64,000 bases of DNA. Origin: Phytoactinopolyspora limicola (GTDB lineage: Bacteria > Actinomycetota > Actinomycetes > Jiangellales > Jiangellaceae). Positions within the stretch are counted from its first letter, which is position 1; the number at the start of each line of letters is the position of its first letter. A program made the position numbers and the translations under genes. The stretch lies in NCBI RefSeq assembly GCF_011320225.1, contig NZ_JAAOEN010000007.1, positions 183,253-247,252 of the forward strand, written 5' to 3'. Under the pieces are notes generated by a model, which searched no databases, had not been told where the DNA came from, and worked only from the letters and a program-made list of their open reading frames with translations. This document shows, piece by piece, positions 41,939-52,094 of the stretch.

Positions 41939-43116
41939 CGGATCACCGCCAGGTTCCATCCGTCGACGATGTCGTCGGCCCGCGGTCCACGCAGCACCAC
42001 CACGCCGGCGACCATCTCGCTGAATCGGTCACCGTGCGGGTCGATCAGCGCCAGCACTCCGAAGGCCGAGCGGCCGGCGTCGACCAGCAGCGACGCGGTC
42101 GGTGCGAACTCCCCGGAGATCACCGCGACGATGTCGGAGCCGTGCAGGGCGGTCGCCGCCGCCGCGGTCTCGTCCCGGTCCGTGGGTTCGAGCGCGGCCA
42201 AGCCGTCCAGCACCGGTCCCGTCACCGCGACCGCAGCGGCGCCGCCGTCGGAGTCGACGCTGGTCTCCCCGGGGAGTTCGACGTCGAGCGCGCCGCTGAG
42301 GGTCACGAGCCGCCCGGGGTGCCCGCCGGCAGCGGCCGCGGCCACCAATGACGCCGCGACGTCGGCGGCCTCTTCGAAGCCGTCGCCGGAGTAGCTCGAC
42401 AACCGGTCGTCCAGGAGGACGGTCAGGTGTGGCCGCGAGGGGTCGGCGTCGTCGCGGATCATCAGCGTCCCCGTGCGGGCGCTGGATGCCCAGTGCAGGC
42501 GGCGCAGGTCGTCGCCGGGTACGTACTCGTGCAGGCCAACCAGGTCCGTGCCGCCGTGTTCGACGCGTTCGTCGGCGCCGACGTGGCTTCGTTGGATGCC
42601 GCGTGGGAGGCCGACGACGGGCAGCACCCGCGGCAGCACCGTCACCGTGGCCCGGTCGCCGAATCCGCTGCGAGCTACCGCCAGGCGGGCCAGGCCGCGC
42701 CGCAGCAGGGTCAAGGGGCCCATCTCGACGATGCCGCGCCGGTGGGTGGGGACGTCGATGTCGATCCGCTCGGTGGCGCCCGCGGCCAGCACGGGGACCT
42801 CGACCGGTAGCGGCCGACCGGCCACCAGGTCTTCGCCGTCGATGCGCACCGGCAGCCACGGCGAACGGTTGGTGAGCGACAGCCCGGCCTGGCATGGCGT
42901 CAGTCGGCTGACCCGGGCCTGCGGGACCATCCGACGCACCGTCAGCGGCGCCGGAAGGGCGGCGCCGCCGACGGACACCACCACCATGGCGAGCAGGGCC
43001 GCGCCGAAGCCGGCCACTCCGGGGTAACGTGCCCATAACCCGGCGGCCAGCATCACGACACCAGTTGCGAACACTCCCCAGCCGCGGGCGGTGAGCCGTA
43101 CCGGCATCGGGCTCAC
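41935..43116 (-). CDS. DUF58 domain-containing protein
   Basis: A 393-residue membrane-anchored protein. Two N-terminal helices (about 12-50) are followed by a beta-sandwich region and the DUF58 motif GTDLVGLHEYVPGDDLRRLHW, then a VWA-like domain starting HLTVLLDDRLSSYSGDGFEE. MoxR-DUF58-TgpA triplets are common; MoxR is thought to act as a chaperone on the VWA-like partner. The GTG at 43116 overlaps the moxR stop as GTGA; the ATG three codons later is an alternative. The stop overlaps the TgpA-like start. Confidence 0.88.
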   Translation of the reverse strand: MSPMPVRLTARGWGVFATGVVMLAAGLWARYPGVAGFGAALLAMVVVSVGGAALPAPLTVRRMVPQARVSRLTPCQAGLSLTNRSPWLPVRIDGEDLVAGRPLPVEVPVLAAGATERIDIDVPTHRRGIVEMGPLTLLRRGLARLAVARSGFGDRATVTVLPRVLPVVGLPRGIQRSHVGADERVEHGGTDLVGLHEYVPGDDLRRLHWASSARTGTLMIRDDADPSRPHLTVLLDDRLSSYSGDGFEEAADVAASLVAAAAAGGHPGRLVTLSGALDVELPGETSVDSDGGAAAVAVTGPVLDGLAALEPTDRDETAAAATALHGSDIVAVISGEFAPTASLLVDAGRSAFGVLALIDPHGDRFSEMVAGVVVLRGPRADDIVDGWNLAVIR

Positions 43117-44099
43117 ACCGCGGACGGTCGCGGGACGTCGACCCGCGACAGGACGTCGTCGAGCACCCCGGCGGTCGTCTCCCCGGCCAGCAGCGCCTCC
43201 CGGCTGAGCACCAGGCGGTGCGCCAGCACCGGCTGGGCGAGCCGTTGTACGTCGCCAGGTACGACGTAGTGCCGTCCCTGTGCGGCGGCGTAGGCCTGGG
43301 CACAACGCACCAGGCCACGCAGGCCGCGGGTGCTCGATCCGAGCCGCAACCGGGTGTCGTCGCGGGTGGCGGCGCCGATGCCGCGGATGTACCGCAGCAG
43401 CGGCTCGGCCACGTGCAGCCTGGCCAGCGCCCGGGTCTGGGCGGCCACCTGCTCCGGGGAGCTCACCGTGGCGACCTGCGCGACCGCGCCGGCACCGCTA
43501 CCGGGGCGCAGCACGTCGAGTTCGTGTTCGACGTCCGGGTAACCGATCGTGGTACGCACCAGGAACCGGTCGAGTTGTGCCTCGGGGAGCCGGTAGGTGC
43601 CGTCGAGGTCGATCGGGTTCTGGGTGGCGATCACGATGAACGGGTCGGGTACGGCGTGCCCCACGCCATCGACGGTGACGGTGTGTTCCTCCATCACCTC
43701 GAGCAGCGCCGACTGGGTTTTGGCGGCGGCCCGGTTGATCTCGTCGGCGAGCACGACGTTGCTGAACACCGGGCCGGGGCGGAACCGGATCTCGCCGGTC
43801 TGGGGGTCGTAGATGGACGTGCCGGTCACGTCCGACGGCAGCAGGTCCGGGGTGAACTGGACCCGGTGCGACGAACCACCGACGGCCGCCGCCAGCGACC
43901 TGGCCAGGGTGGTTTTCCCGGTGCCGGGAACATCCTCCAGCAGCACGTGCCCACCGGCGAACATGGCGACGGCGGCCAGTTCGACGACACCTCGTTTGCC
44001 GCGCAGCGCCACCTCCACGGCGTCGACGATCCGGCTGTGCAGCGTCCGGAACGACGCGACCTCGTCCTCGGTGAGGGCGTGGGTACCCGTCACGGTCAT
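43113..44099 (-). CDS. MoxR-family AAA+ ATPase
   Basis: A 328-residue AAA+ protein. Walker A is EDVPGTGKTTLARSLAAAVG (about 55-74) and Walker B VVLADEINRAAAKTQSALLE. Sensor 1 is IATQNPIDLDGTYRLPEAQLD, one continuous stretch with the MoxR signature, and the lid domain ends with SSTRGLRGLVRCAQAYAAAQ. MoxR ATPases remodel or load metal and partner proteins for VWA/DUF58 substrates in the envelope. The ATG at 44099 overlaps the stop of the large FN3 gene as ATGA, tying it firmly to the secretion operon. Confidence 0.93.
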   Translation of the reverse strand: MTVTGTHALTEDEVASFRTLHSRIVDAVEVALRGKRGVVELAAVAMFAGGHVLLEDVPGTGKTTLARSLAAAVGGSSHRVQFTPDLLPSDVTGTSIYDPQTGEIRFRPGPVFSNVVLADEINRAAAKTQSALLEVMEEHTVTVDGVGHAVPDPFIVIATQNPIDLDGTYRLPEAQLDRFLVRTTIGYPDVEHELDVLRPGSGAGAVAQVATVSSPEQVAAQTRALARLHVAEPLLRYIRGIGAATRDDTRLRLGSSTRGLRGLVRCAQAYAAAQGRHYVVPGDVQRLAQPVLAHRLVLSREALLAGETTAGVLDDVLSRVDVPRPSAV

Positions 44100-47000
44100 C
44101 TCTGTTTCTCCATCGTTGTGGTCTTCTCCTCGTCACGGCCGCGCAGCCGCACCGCCCGCAGCGCCCCGGCCAGGCCGAGCCCGACCAGCCCGGCCACGGA
44201 CTGGGCGGACACCAGGCCGGAGCGGTCGGCTGAATCGCCGGCCGCAAGCCCGGAACCGATGTTCGGCGGCGGCATCGGGCACAACGTGTTGTCCGGGTCT
44301 GACGGGAACGGGCCAGGGTAGTAGCAGTCCATCGGCTCCCAGGCACTCACCGTTTGAGCGGCGGAGTCGGCCACGGTGCCTCCGGAGGTGTTGAACGCCC
44401 GCACATAGGCGGTGACGTCACCGGCGCTCGTATACGACGCCGAGCCCAGATAGACCGTCGAGGTGGAGCCACAGTCCACAGCCTGGCTGCCACTGACCGT
44501 CCCGGACCAGCGCAGCTCACATGTGCCGTTGTGGGCCGCCCAATGCGACGGTGCGGCCAGCGTGACGCTGTACGACGTCGTCCCCCACCTATCGTCTTGG
44601 CTGCGCGTGGTCGGCGCGCTCATGGAGCCGACGACGGCGTCACCGTTGGCCGGAGGCGGCGGCGGGGGCGCCGGAACGCTGACGCTGGCACTACCCGCGG
44701 GGCCGGTGCCCGCCGTGTTGGTTGCGGTGACGCTGACGTTGACGGTCCCGCCGCTGGTACACAGGGACTGTCCGCCACAGTTGATGGTCAGCGTGGTGCT
44801 CGTCCCGCCCGTTGTCGTGCTGGCGCCACCACCGGAGACGGTGTACTGCGTAACCGGGGCGCCGCCATCCGACGACGGCGCGGACCACGACACGTCGAGC
44901 CGGACCTGGCTGCTGTCCGGGCGATCCCGGTACGAGCCCGCGACGCTGCGCGGCGCGCTGGGCACCTCCACCTGCGGCGGTGGCTCGATGACGGTGACCT
45001 GCGGACTCTGCGACGAGACCACCTGCTCGCCGTTGCGTTCGGCGATGATCTCGAACCTGGCCGTGGTCCCGTACGGAACGTCGACGTCCAGGCGGGTCGA
45101 GGTGGGGTCGGGCACGTTCCAGGTGTTGCCGGTGCCGGCCCGGCGGACGATGAGTCGGTCCTGGACCGACGATGGCGCGGACCACTGCACCCGGACCCGC
45201 GGCTGGTCGTCGATCTGCGCGGCCTGCACATTGGTGGGCGCTTCGGGTGGATCCGGCGGGGTTTCCATCACCCGCACGTCGGCCGACTGCGTCCCGGCCG
45301 TTTCACCGTCGATGACGGCGTCGACCCGGAAGGCCACCACCGAGTCCTCCGCCAGCCCGGTGAACCGGGTGTCGAGCTGGTTGCCGGCCAGCGTCACCGG
45401 ATCGACGCCGCTCCCCCGGACCTGGACCACCCGGTAGTTGTCCGGCACCACGTCGACGTCACCATGGCGCCAGCTCAGATCCACCGTGCCCGGGGAGTTG
45501 CTCTCGGCCACGACGTTGATCGGCGCCACCGGTTCCGGCGGCGGACCCGGTACCTCGAACGGCTGGCTCCAGTCCGAGGCGACACTCTGCTCGTCGGCGC
45601 CGATCGACCACACCCGATAACGAATGGTGCGGCCCGGGGTCAGATCCCGCACGACCACACTGGTGGTGTCGCCGGACACCGTCTCCACCGAACCGCTTCC
45701 GGCGAGCTCGGGAACCACCCGGAAAGACTCGGGACGCTCCGCCGGTGGATCCCACGTCACGACGTACTGACCACCACTCTCGCCGATCTGCACGTTGGTG
45801 GCCGGCTCCGGTTCCGGTTCCGGCTCGCCGTTCTCGTCGCCACCGTCGGTGCCATCCTCGGTTCCGTCGTCGGTGCCATCCTCGGTTCCGTCGTCGGCGC
45901 CATCCTCGGCACCCTCCACGGCACCGTCGTCGCTGCCATCGTCGGTTCCGACGTCAGTCCCCACGTCGGTGCCGGTGTCGGCGCCACCGTCGCCGCCGCG
46001 ATCGCCGCCACCGTCGGTTCCGTCGCCGCCGCCATCACCACCCCAGCCCGACTCCGAACCACGGTCGTCCCGGCCGCCGTCGTTGCCCGACCCGCCGTCG
46101 TTGCCCGACCCGCCGTCGTTACCCGACCCGCCGTCGTTGCCGCCGCCACCGCGGCCACGGTCCCGGTTGTTCGAGTCGCCGTTTCCGCCTGAACCGCCGC
46201 CGTTGTCCGACGAACGGTGATCGTCGCGGTCGTTCGATCCGGAGCCGTCCCGCTGGGACCGGTCCTGGTTGTTCGGGTTCGACGACGATCCTCCGCTACC
46301 GCCGCCCGGTGGCGGCGGCCGGAGCGACTGCGGCACGTCGGGCAGGTTCACCTGGCGGGGCGGGGCGTGGGGGTCGAACACCTCGACCCCGTCGCCGCCG
46401 ATGTCGATGACCTTGGTGGAGCCGTCGGGTTCGACGACCACCACCTCGGGGCCACCCGCGGTGGAGATGAGCAGCCGCCCGTCGTCCACCACCAGCTGCG
46501 GGTCCTCGCCGTCGGGGGTCATGATGTCGGGCGCTGCACGTTGACCGGCCGGATCCAGCACGATCACTTTGCCGTCCCCCGTACAGGGCACGTATACCCG
46601 TTCGGAGAACACCGCTGGTGCGCCCGGTTCGGCGCACCCCATCGCGGAGACGTTCACCTCGAGGACGTCTTCGTCGTTGACGAGCACCACCATCGACGTC
46701 TCGGGGAACGATCCCGGGGCGAGGTCGGCCGGTGCCTCTCCGGCGACGAACACGGGGCCACCGGCGTCGAACAACACCGTGGCGAACTCGCGGCCAGTGC
46801 CCACCTGCGCCACCACCGGGCCTTCCGGCGCGAAGACACTAACCCCTTCGTCGTGTGGCACCAGACGCGTCTGCGAGCCGGTGTTCGGCATCGGCCGGCT
46901 CGACTCGACGACGAACCGGTGGACCAGATCGGAGTAGCGCAACTCGACCAGCTGCGTGTCGTGGTCGAGCAGCCACACGTGCCCGTTTTCGTCGGCTACC

Positions 47001-47518
47001 ACGTCCGCGAATGGACCGGCGCCGGTATACGGCTCGCCGAGGTCGCGCAGCGTCAGGGGGTCGACGGCGCTCACCGTGCCGTCCTCGAGGTCGGCGATGA
47101 ACGTCTGCCCACCGGCGATGAGGACCTTCGTGGCCCCGTCCGCACTGGCAGAACGCTGACCACTCTTGAGCAGGGTGGCGAGGTCGATCGAGATGATGTG
47201 GCCGGTGGTGGCGTCGTCGACGATGAGCCACCCGTCGCGTTGGGCGATACCCAGCAACGAGTCTCCGGCGGCTACCTGAAGCCGGGTCTCGGCCCGGCCG
47301 GTGGCCGGGTTGACCTGCACCACTTGGCCGGTGGAGTCGTCGGAGAGCCAGGTCAATCCGTCGAACATGTCGACCGCGGTGCGCGCCACGCCGTTGCCGA
47401 CGGCCGCCCCCACCACGAGTGCGGCGGCCACGCCGGCCACGCCGACCTCGATCGACCCACGTTCCCATGCCCGGCGCATGGATATGCGCTTCCGGGCCGC
47501 CGTCCACCAGTTACGCAC
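44096..47518 (-). CDS. Large membrane-anchored propeller/fibronectin type III protein
   Basis: An 1140-residue surface protein. An N-terminal helix (about 27-49, VGVAGVAAALVVGAAVGNGV) precedes a propeller-like region (50-390) with repeated segments such as TWLSDDSTGQVVQVNPATG and GHVWLLDHDTQLVELRY. A very Gly/Asp/Asn-rich linker (400-560) contains four NDGGSG-type repeats and several DDGTEDGTDD units. Four FN3 domains (about 565-1000) and a further beta domain with paired Cys follow, then a C-terminal helix (AQSVAGLVGLGLAGALRAVR) and a basic tail. Such scaffold-like proteins accompany FtsK-type ATPases in actinomycete loci; the function is unknown. GTG start; GGGGAG is close to it. Confidence 0.82.
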   Translation of the reverse strand: MRNWWTAARKRISMRRAWERGSIEVGVAGVAAALVVGAAVGNGVARTAVDMFDGLTWLSDDSTGQVVQVNPATGRAETRLQVAAGDSLLGIAQRDGWLIVDDATTGHIISIDLATLLKSGQRSASADGATKVLIAGGQTFIADLEDGTVSAVDPLTLRDLGEPYTGAGPFADVVADENGHVWLLDHDTQLVELRYSDLVHRFVVESSRPMPNTGSQTRLVPHDEGVSVFAPEGPVVAQVGTGREFATVLFDAGGPVFVAGEAPADLAPGSFPETSMVVLVNDEDVLEVNVSAMGCAEPGAPAVFSERVYVPCTGDGKVIVLDPAGQRAAPDIMTPDGEDPQLVVDDGRLLISTAGGPEVVVVEPDGSTKVIDIGGDGVEVFDPHAPPRQVNLPDVPQSLRPPPPGGGSGGSSSNPNNQDRSQRDGSGSNDRDDHRSSDNGGGSGGNGDSNNRDRGRGGGGNDGGSGNDGGSGNDGGSGNDGGRDDRGSESGWGGDGGGDGTDGGGDRGGDGGADTGTDVGTDVGTDDGSDDGAVEGAEDGADDGTEDGTDDGTEDGTDGGDENGEPEPEPEPATNVQIGESGGQYVVTWDPPAERPESFRVVPELAGSGSVETVSGDTTSVVVRDLTPGRTIRYRVWSIGADEQSVASDWSQPFEVPGPPPEPVAPINVVAESNSPGTVDLSWRHGDVDVVPDNYRVVQVRGSGVDPVTLAGNQLDTRFTGLAEDSVVAFRVDAVIDGETAGTQSADVRVMETPPDPPEAPTNVQAAQIDDQPRVRVQWSAPSSVQDRLIVRRAGTGNTWNVPDPTSTRLDVDVPYGTTARFEIIAERNGEQVVSSQSPQVTVIEPPPQVEVPSAPRSVAGSYRDRPDSSQVRLDVSWSAPSSDGGAPVTQYTVSGGGASTTTGGTSTTLTINCGGQSLCTSGGTVNVSVTATNTAGTGPAGSASVSVPAPPPPPPANGDAVVGSMSAPTTRSQDDRWGTTSYSVTLAAPSHWAAHNGTCELRWSGTVSGSQAVDCGSTSTVYLGSASYTSAGDVTAYVRAFNTSGGTVADSAAQTVSAWEPMDCYYPGPFPSDPDNTLCPMPPPNIGSGLAAGDSADRSGLVSAQSVAGLVGLGLAGALRAVRLRGRDEEKTTTMEKQR

Positions 47519-47554
47519 GATCTCCCCCTGCTGCCTCGGGCAACCGATCAGCGC

Positions 47555-50500
47555 TCACGCCGCCGCTCCCTTCGTCGCTGCGGTTCCAGCCGCCGAGCCA
47601 TTGGCCGCCGGAGCAGATATTACGTGGACTACTTGCATCGCGCCCGGTGTGCACAGCAGACCCCGCCCTGGGCCACTCATCGGCTCCAGCGTGTTCATCG
47701 GCACGGTCACCGATACCAGAGCACCGTCGGACATCTCCGGCGCCAGCAGAATAGCCCGGCGGAACCGGCGCACGGTGGCAACCAACCCGGGTACGTGGCC
47801 CTTGGATCGGGCTTCGTCCGGGTCGGCCGTCACTACCAGCCCGGTGCGGGTGGCCGACGCCGTGCCGGCGAGGGTCGCCAACGCTTCCAACGCCGTTTTC
47901 GCCTCGGCTGAGCCGTCCCAGGCCCGCTCCCACTCGTGGGCATCGTCGACGAGCACCAACCGCCAGTCGGCCGGATCGTCCGGGGCCGTGACAGCCGCCG
48001 CCCACTCGCCGGCCTTCTCCAGATCGTCGATGGCGACGTCCACCCCTGCCGCTGCGGCCACTCCCGGCCCGAGCAGCACCGTCTCGACCGGTGGCCGGCT
48101 GGACCGGGCGGCGAGTTCGGCCAGCCCGGCCAAGATACTCGTCCGGCCGCTGCGGGCCCGCCCGGCCACCAGCAACGGCGCCTCGGTCAGCGGCAGCGTG
48201 ACCGCGCCGGCGTACTCCGCCTCGACCGCCACACACAGGGCGTCGGCGTCCGGTGCGGGCACCAGCGCCGGCGGCAGCATGGTCGGCATCGCCGGCACCT
48301 GGACAGCGGGGCGGCCGGCATAGCTGGGCTCGACGGTGGTCGCCAAGGCCCGCAACCGCTCGAGCTGTATCGGCCCACCGGCCCCGCCAACCGTCGCGAT
48401 CTGCACCTCGTGGCCGTTGAGCAGCCCCCGCCCGGGAACGGTGTCCGCGTCGAGCACCTTGCTGGGCACGCCGAGCATCTGATAGTCCTCCTCGGCGGTC
48501 ATCCGCAACACGATCCGCTGACCGAACCCGGCCTGCATGGCGCTGGGCACACCGGATCTGCGCGGCGAGGTCCCGACCACGTGCACCCCGCACCGCCTCC
48601 CCTCCTGCAGCACAGCGGTCAGCTTCTCCAGGTGCGACCGCTTCAGCGCCGGGCCGCTCTCCAGCGTCTCCACCAGGGACGGCAGGTTGTCCACGAGGAG
48701 GTACACCCGCGGCATCCCGACGCCCTGCTCGGCGAGCGCCGCGATGTCGGGGACCCCGTACGATGCCAGGGTCGCGTTGCGGTCCTCGACCGTTTTGTGC
48801 AGCATCCGAATCATCCGCTGGATCCGCTCCATCGCCTGCTCGACGACGATCGATCCGACCGACGGCAGGGTCTCCAGCACACCGAGCGAGCCACCACCGC
48901 AGTCGATGCCGTAGACCAGCGGCGGATGGTCCCCCGCGGCGGCCGTCGCGGCGGCGGCGAGGGTACGCAGCAACTCGGTTTTGCCCGACCCAGAAGCGCC
49001 ATAGACGAGGAGGTGGCCGGACCGGGCGAAGTCCGCGTACAGCGGCCCTTGCTCCTGTTGCGCCGGCCGGTCGACCAGGCCGATCAGCACCTGCCCGTCG
49101 GCCGGTCGGAGTTCGTCGGGCGGCTCCGCTGACCCTGGGTCCAAGGTCACCGAGCCGGGCGCCGGGCAACCCAGTACCAACTCAGCCGGCAGCGGCGGCA
49201 ACCACGGCCGGCGCGGCGCGGCCAGGCCGGAGCGGTCGAATGCGGTGTTCGTCGTCGCCACGAGCCGTTCGAGGTCGGTGTGCGGGTGCACGCGGCTGCC
49301 GTCGCCGGCCGCGGCCGCACCGGGCCCGACGGTGACGGCCGTGAACGGAGAGACGTCGACGACGGACGCCCCCTCCCGGGCCGGTTCCCGCGCGCCTACC
49401 CAAGCCACCTGCACCAACTCGCGGGTGCCGTGCCCGGTACGCCGCAGCCAGGCCCGGCCGGGGGTGCGGCGGGACAGGTGCCCGGCGTCCGGGGCGTCGA
49501 TGACGTCGTTGGAGTCGTCGGTCGAGGCGACCCGCAGCGCGATCCGGAGGTCGGTGTTGGCCTTGATCTGTGGGGTGACCACACCGGCCGGTCTCTGGGT
49601 CGCCAGCACCATGTGCATGCCGAGCGAGCGGCCCCGCTGGGCGATGTTCACCATTCCGTCGACGAAGTCCGGCACCTCCGCGAGTAGCGCCGCGAACTCG
49701 TCGACGACGATCAGCATGCTCGGCGGCGCGGCGTCGGGGTGGTCGCGTTCCAACGCGATCAGGTCCTTGGCGCCGTATTCGGCGAGTTGGTGCTCCCGCG
49801 TGGTGAGCTCGGCGTGCAGCGACGTCAGGGCCCGCTGGACCAGCGCCGGCGTGAGGTCGGTGATGTAGCCGACGGTGTGGGGTAGGTCGGCGCACTCGCG
49901 GAAGGCCGCGCCCCCCTTGTAGTCGACCAGCAAGAACGAGATCCGCGACGGCGGGTTGTTCAACGCCAGCGAGCAGATCAACGTCTGAAGCAGTTCGCTC
50001 TTGCCCGCACCGGTCGTGCCCGCGACCAGGCCGTGCGGCCCGTCGTCGCGCAGGTCGATGGTGACGACGCCGTCGGCGCCCGCACCGAGTTGGGCGCGCA
50101 ACCCGCGGCTGGACGACCACCGGTGCAGCAGCGCGTCGGCGTCGTCGGCGTCGTGCAGATCGGTTCCCAGATCCGGCAGCCGGACCGCGTCCGGTAGAGC
50201 GGTGTCGGCCATGGTCACGGCCGCGTCGTCGCGATAGGCCGTCATCATCCGGGCACAGTTCCACGCCGGCGCCAAGTCGAGTGCGTCGACCGTCGTAACT
50301 GCGTCCAGACCGCCCCGATCGCGGCGGGCGATCACCCCCACGGGCTCGGGCCCGCTGGGTGGGGTCAGGTCCGCGCGACCGGGGGCGCCGAGGGACGCGA
50401 GTACACCGGTCGACGCCGGGACCCGATCGGGATCGGCGCCCATCCACACCAGGTGTAGCCGGCGTTCGGCCGCCACTTGGGCCACCGCCTCCACCACCCG

Positions 50501-51994
50501 ACGCGGCAGACCCGCGTCTTCGTCGAGCAGGCATACGGTGTGCCCCATCCCGCCTTCGTCGGCGCAGAGCAACTCCAGCAACATCTGCCCGTCGGGCGCA
50601 CCCATCGCCACCGGTGCCACACCGCCGGTGCGCCGGGCCGTGTGCGGCAACCAGCGCAGCCATGCCTCGACGTGCTGGCGTCCGTTGCCCAGCACCGCCG
50701 CCAGCGACACGTCGGCCGGTGAGTGGGTGGCGGCCAGCCGCGTCACCATCGCCCGCACACACGCATCGACCTCGGTCGGTGCACCGGCCACCGCGACCAG
50801 GCCGTGCTGGGCCAGCGGCAGCACCACCGGCATGTGCGGCAGCGACGCTCGCTGGGCCAACTCGCCACGCATCAGCGCCTGTGCGTCCCGGTCGACGCTG
50901 CCTCCGCTGCCACCACGTGGTGGTTTCGCCGTCACCAGCGCCGGGACCGGACCGCGGCCCACCCGGACCGCCAGGAAGTCCGCGTCGCCGGCCCGCCGAG
51001 TCCACAAAGTGCGGTCGCGGGAGACGATGCGGGACCGGACCACGTCCGGGTCGGGTGCGTCGTCCTCGGCGTGCGCCCGCTGAATGGTCGCTTTGCCGTC
51101 CAGCTCGTCCAGTCTCTCCTGCAGTTCGGCCCGCCACGCGGCGAGATCCTCCGCGTGTTCTTTCAGCTTCTGGCGCCGCTGCATCTGGTGGTTGAGCAGC
51201 ATCATCAGCGGGAACCCGAAGGCGAAGACCAAGGAGTAGGCCCGCTGCGTAAACATGAACATGGCGCCGCCCATCATGAGCGGCATCAGCATCATCGCCC
51301 ACGGGAAAGCCTGTTTGCCGGGTTTGCTCGGCGGCTGCGGGACGTCGAGCTCCTCTTCGCTGATGTCCGCGCCGAATCGAGGCGGACGCAGCACGGCCAC
51401 GTCGCGGCCGTCGTCGGTGCCCCGGCCCGGCTCCAGGACGATCCGGGTGTCGCCGAGCTCGATCGGCTCACCCCATTCGACGTTCACCGGGCGGGTGACC
51501 TCACGCCCACCAACGGTGGTGCCGTGCGCGGAACCCTCATCCATCACTACCGGGCCCGCGGCCAGCATCACCCGGGCGTGCAACCGGCTGACCAGCGGAT
51601 CGGCCAGCACCACCGTGCAGTCCCGACCGCGTCCAATCGTCAGCGCCGCGCCGTGCACCTCCACCGTCGCGCCGGCGTCGGCACCGGTCAACACCCGCAC
51701 CACCGCGCGAGGCTGGCGTCGCCGCGCCGGCGTCGTCAGCCAGCCGCTGGGAACCGCGGCGACCTCGACCACGTCGCCATTGCGTAACCCCGCCTCAGCC
51801 AGTGGCAACCCCGCGGGCCAGGGGGCGCCGTCGCTGTGCGGTGCGAGGAGAAGCCCGGACGTGGCGTCGCCAAGGTGCCCACCGAGCGCCTGCGCGAGAT
51901 CGGCCACCCTCGCCCCCGGCTGCGCCGCGATCACGACGTCCACCGGGTGCAAGCCGCTCTCGGCGCTGGGCAGCACCGACAACCGCCACATCAT
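47555..51994 (-). CDS. EssC/EccC-like type VII secretion ATPase with FHA domain
   Basis: A 1479-residue motor, the length of Firmicute EssC. Residues 1-90 are a ubiquitin-like/FHA-like head; an FHA domain lies at about 110-185 (LTIGRGRDCTVVLADPLVSR, LHARVML, DEGSAHGTTVGGREV). Two membrane helices are near 232-268. Three FtsK/SpoIIIE domains follow. The first has canonical Walker A GTTGAGKSELLQTL (about 656) and Walker B MLIVVDEFAAL (~763). The second has GASGSGKTELLRTL (~1000) but LLVDNLPSL instead of an Asp-Glu. The third has GRARSGRTSIL, with Arg for the Walker Lys. It recruits WXG100-type substrates. ATG at 51994 or 51991, after GAGGAGG. Confidence 0.92.
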   Translation of the reverse strand: MMWRLSVLPSAESGLHPVDVVIAAQPGARVADLAQALGGHLGDATSGLLLAPHSDGAPWPAGLPLAEAGLRNGDVVEVAAVPSGWLTTPARRRQPRAVVRVLTGADAGATVEVHGAALTIGRGRDCTVVLADPLVSRLHARVMLAAGPVVMDEGSAHGTTVGGREVTRPVNVEWGEPIELGDTRIVLEPGRGTDDGRDVAVLRPPRFGADISEEELDVPQPPSKPGKQAFPWAMMLMPLMMGGAMFMFTQRAYSLVFAFGFPLMMLLNHQMQRRQKLKEHAEDLAAWRAELQERLDELDGKATIQRAHAEDDAPDPDVVRSRIVSRDRTLWTRRAGDADFLAVRVGRGPVPALVTAKPPRGGSGGSVDRDAQALMRGELAQRASLPHMPVVLPLAQHGLVAVAGAPTEVDACVRAMVTRLAATHSPADVSLAAVLGNGRQHVEAWLRWLPHTARRTGGVAPVAMGAPDGQMLLELLCADEGGMGHTVCLLDEDAGLPRRVVEAVAQVAAERRLHLVWMGADPDRVPASTGVLASLGAPGRADLTPPSGPEPVGVIARRDRGGLDAVTTVDALDLAPAWNCARMMTAYRDDAAVTMADTALPDAVRLPDLGTDLHDADDADALLHRWSSSRGLRAQLGAGADGVVTIDLRDDGPHGLVAGTTGAGKSELLQTLICSLALNNPPSRISFLLVDYKGGAAFRECADLPHTVGYITDLTPALVQRALTSLHAELTTREHQLAEYGAKDLIALERDHPDAAPPSMLIVVDEFAALLAEVPDFVDGMVNIAQRGRSLGMHMVLATQRPAGVVTPQIKANTDLRIALRVASTDDSNDVIDAPDAGHLSRRTPGRAWLRRTGHGTRELVQVAWVGAREPAREGASVVDVSPFTAVTVGPGAAAAGDGSRVHPHTDLERLVATTNTAFDRSGLAAPRRPWLPPLPAELVLGCPAPGSVTLDPGSAEPPDELRPADGQVLIGLVDRPAQQEQGPLYADFARSGHLLVYGASGSGKTELLRTLAAAATAAAGDHPPLVYGIDCGGGSLGVLETLPSVGSIVVEQAMERIQRMIRMLHKTVEDRNATLASYGVPDIAALAEQGVGMPRVYLLVDNLPSLVETLESGPALKRSHLEKLTAVLQEGRRCGVHVVGTSPRRSGVPSAMQAGFGQRIVLRMTAEEDYQMLGVPSKVLDADTVPGRGLLNGHEVQIATVGGAGGPIQLERLRALATTVEPSYAGRPAVQVPAMPTMLPPALVPAPDADALCVAVEAEYAGAVTLPLTEAPLLVAGRARSGRTSILAGLAELAARSSRPPVETVLLGPGVAAAAGVDVAIDDLEKAGEWAAAVTAPDDPADWRLVLVDDAHEWERAWDGSAEAKTALEALATLAGTASATRTGLVVTADPDEARSKGHVPGLVATVRRFRRAILLAPEMSDGALVSVTVPMNTLEPMSGPGRGLLCTPGAMQVVHVISAPAANGSAAGTAATKGAAA

Positions 51995-52027
51995 CCGTCC
52001 TCCTCTCGCTACCTGTCGGTCGGCAGC

Positions 52028-52065
52028 GATCGTGGGCGGCCCCGTCTCCGGACCCGCCCACGATC
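52028..52065 (-). promoter_or_regulatory. Hairpin between WXG100 and EssC-like genes
   Basis: GATCGTGGGCGG (52028-52039) pairs with CCGCCCACGATC (52054-52065). It sits in the 100 bp gap between the WXG100 stop and the ATPase start. Lying inside the operon, it may reduce read-through so that the small substrate is made in excess, as is usual for WXG100 genes; this is inference. Confidence 0.6.
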
Positions 52066-52094
52066 ACCGGCCGCGACGCCATTCACGACGTCGG

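Noticed and set aside
44354-46192. 612-codon plus-strand frame opposite the FN3 protein
   Set aside because: Antisense to a well-supported gene, composition Arg/Val/Gly-rich, no motif.
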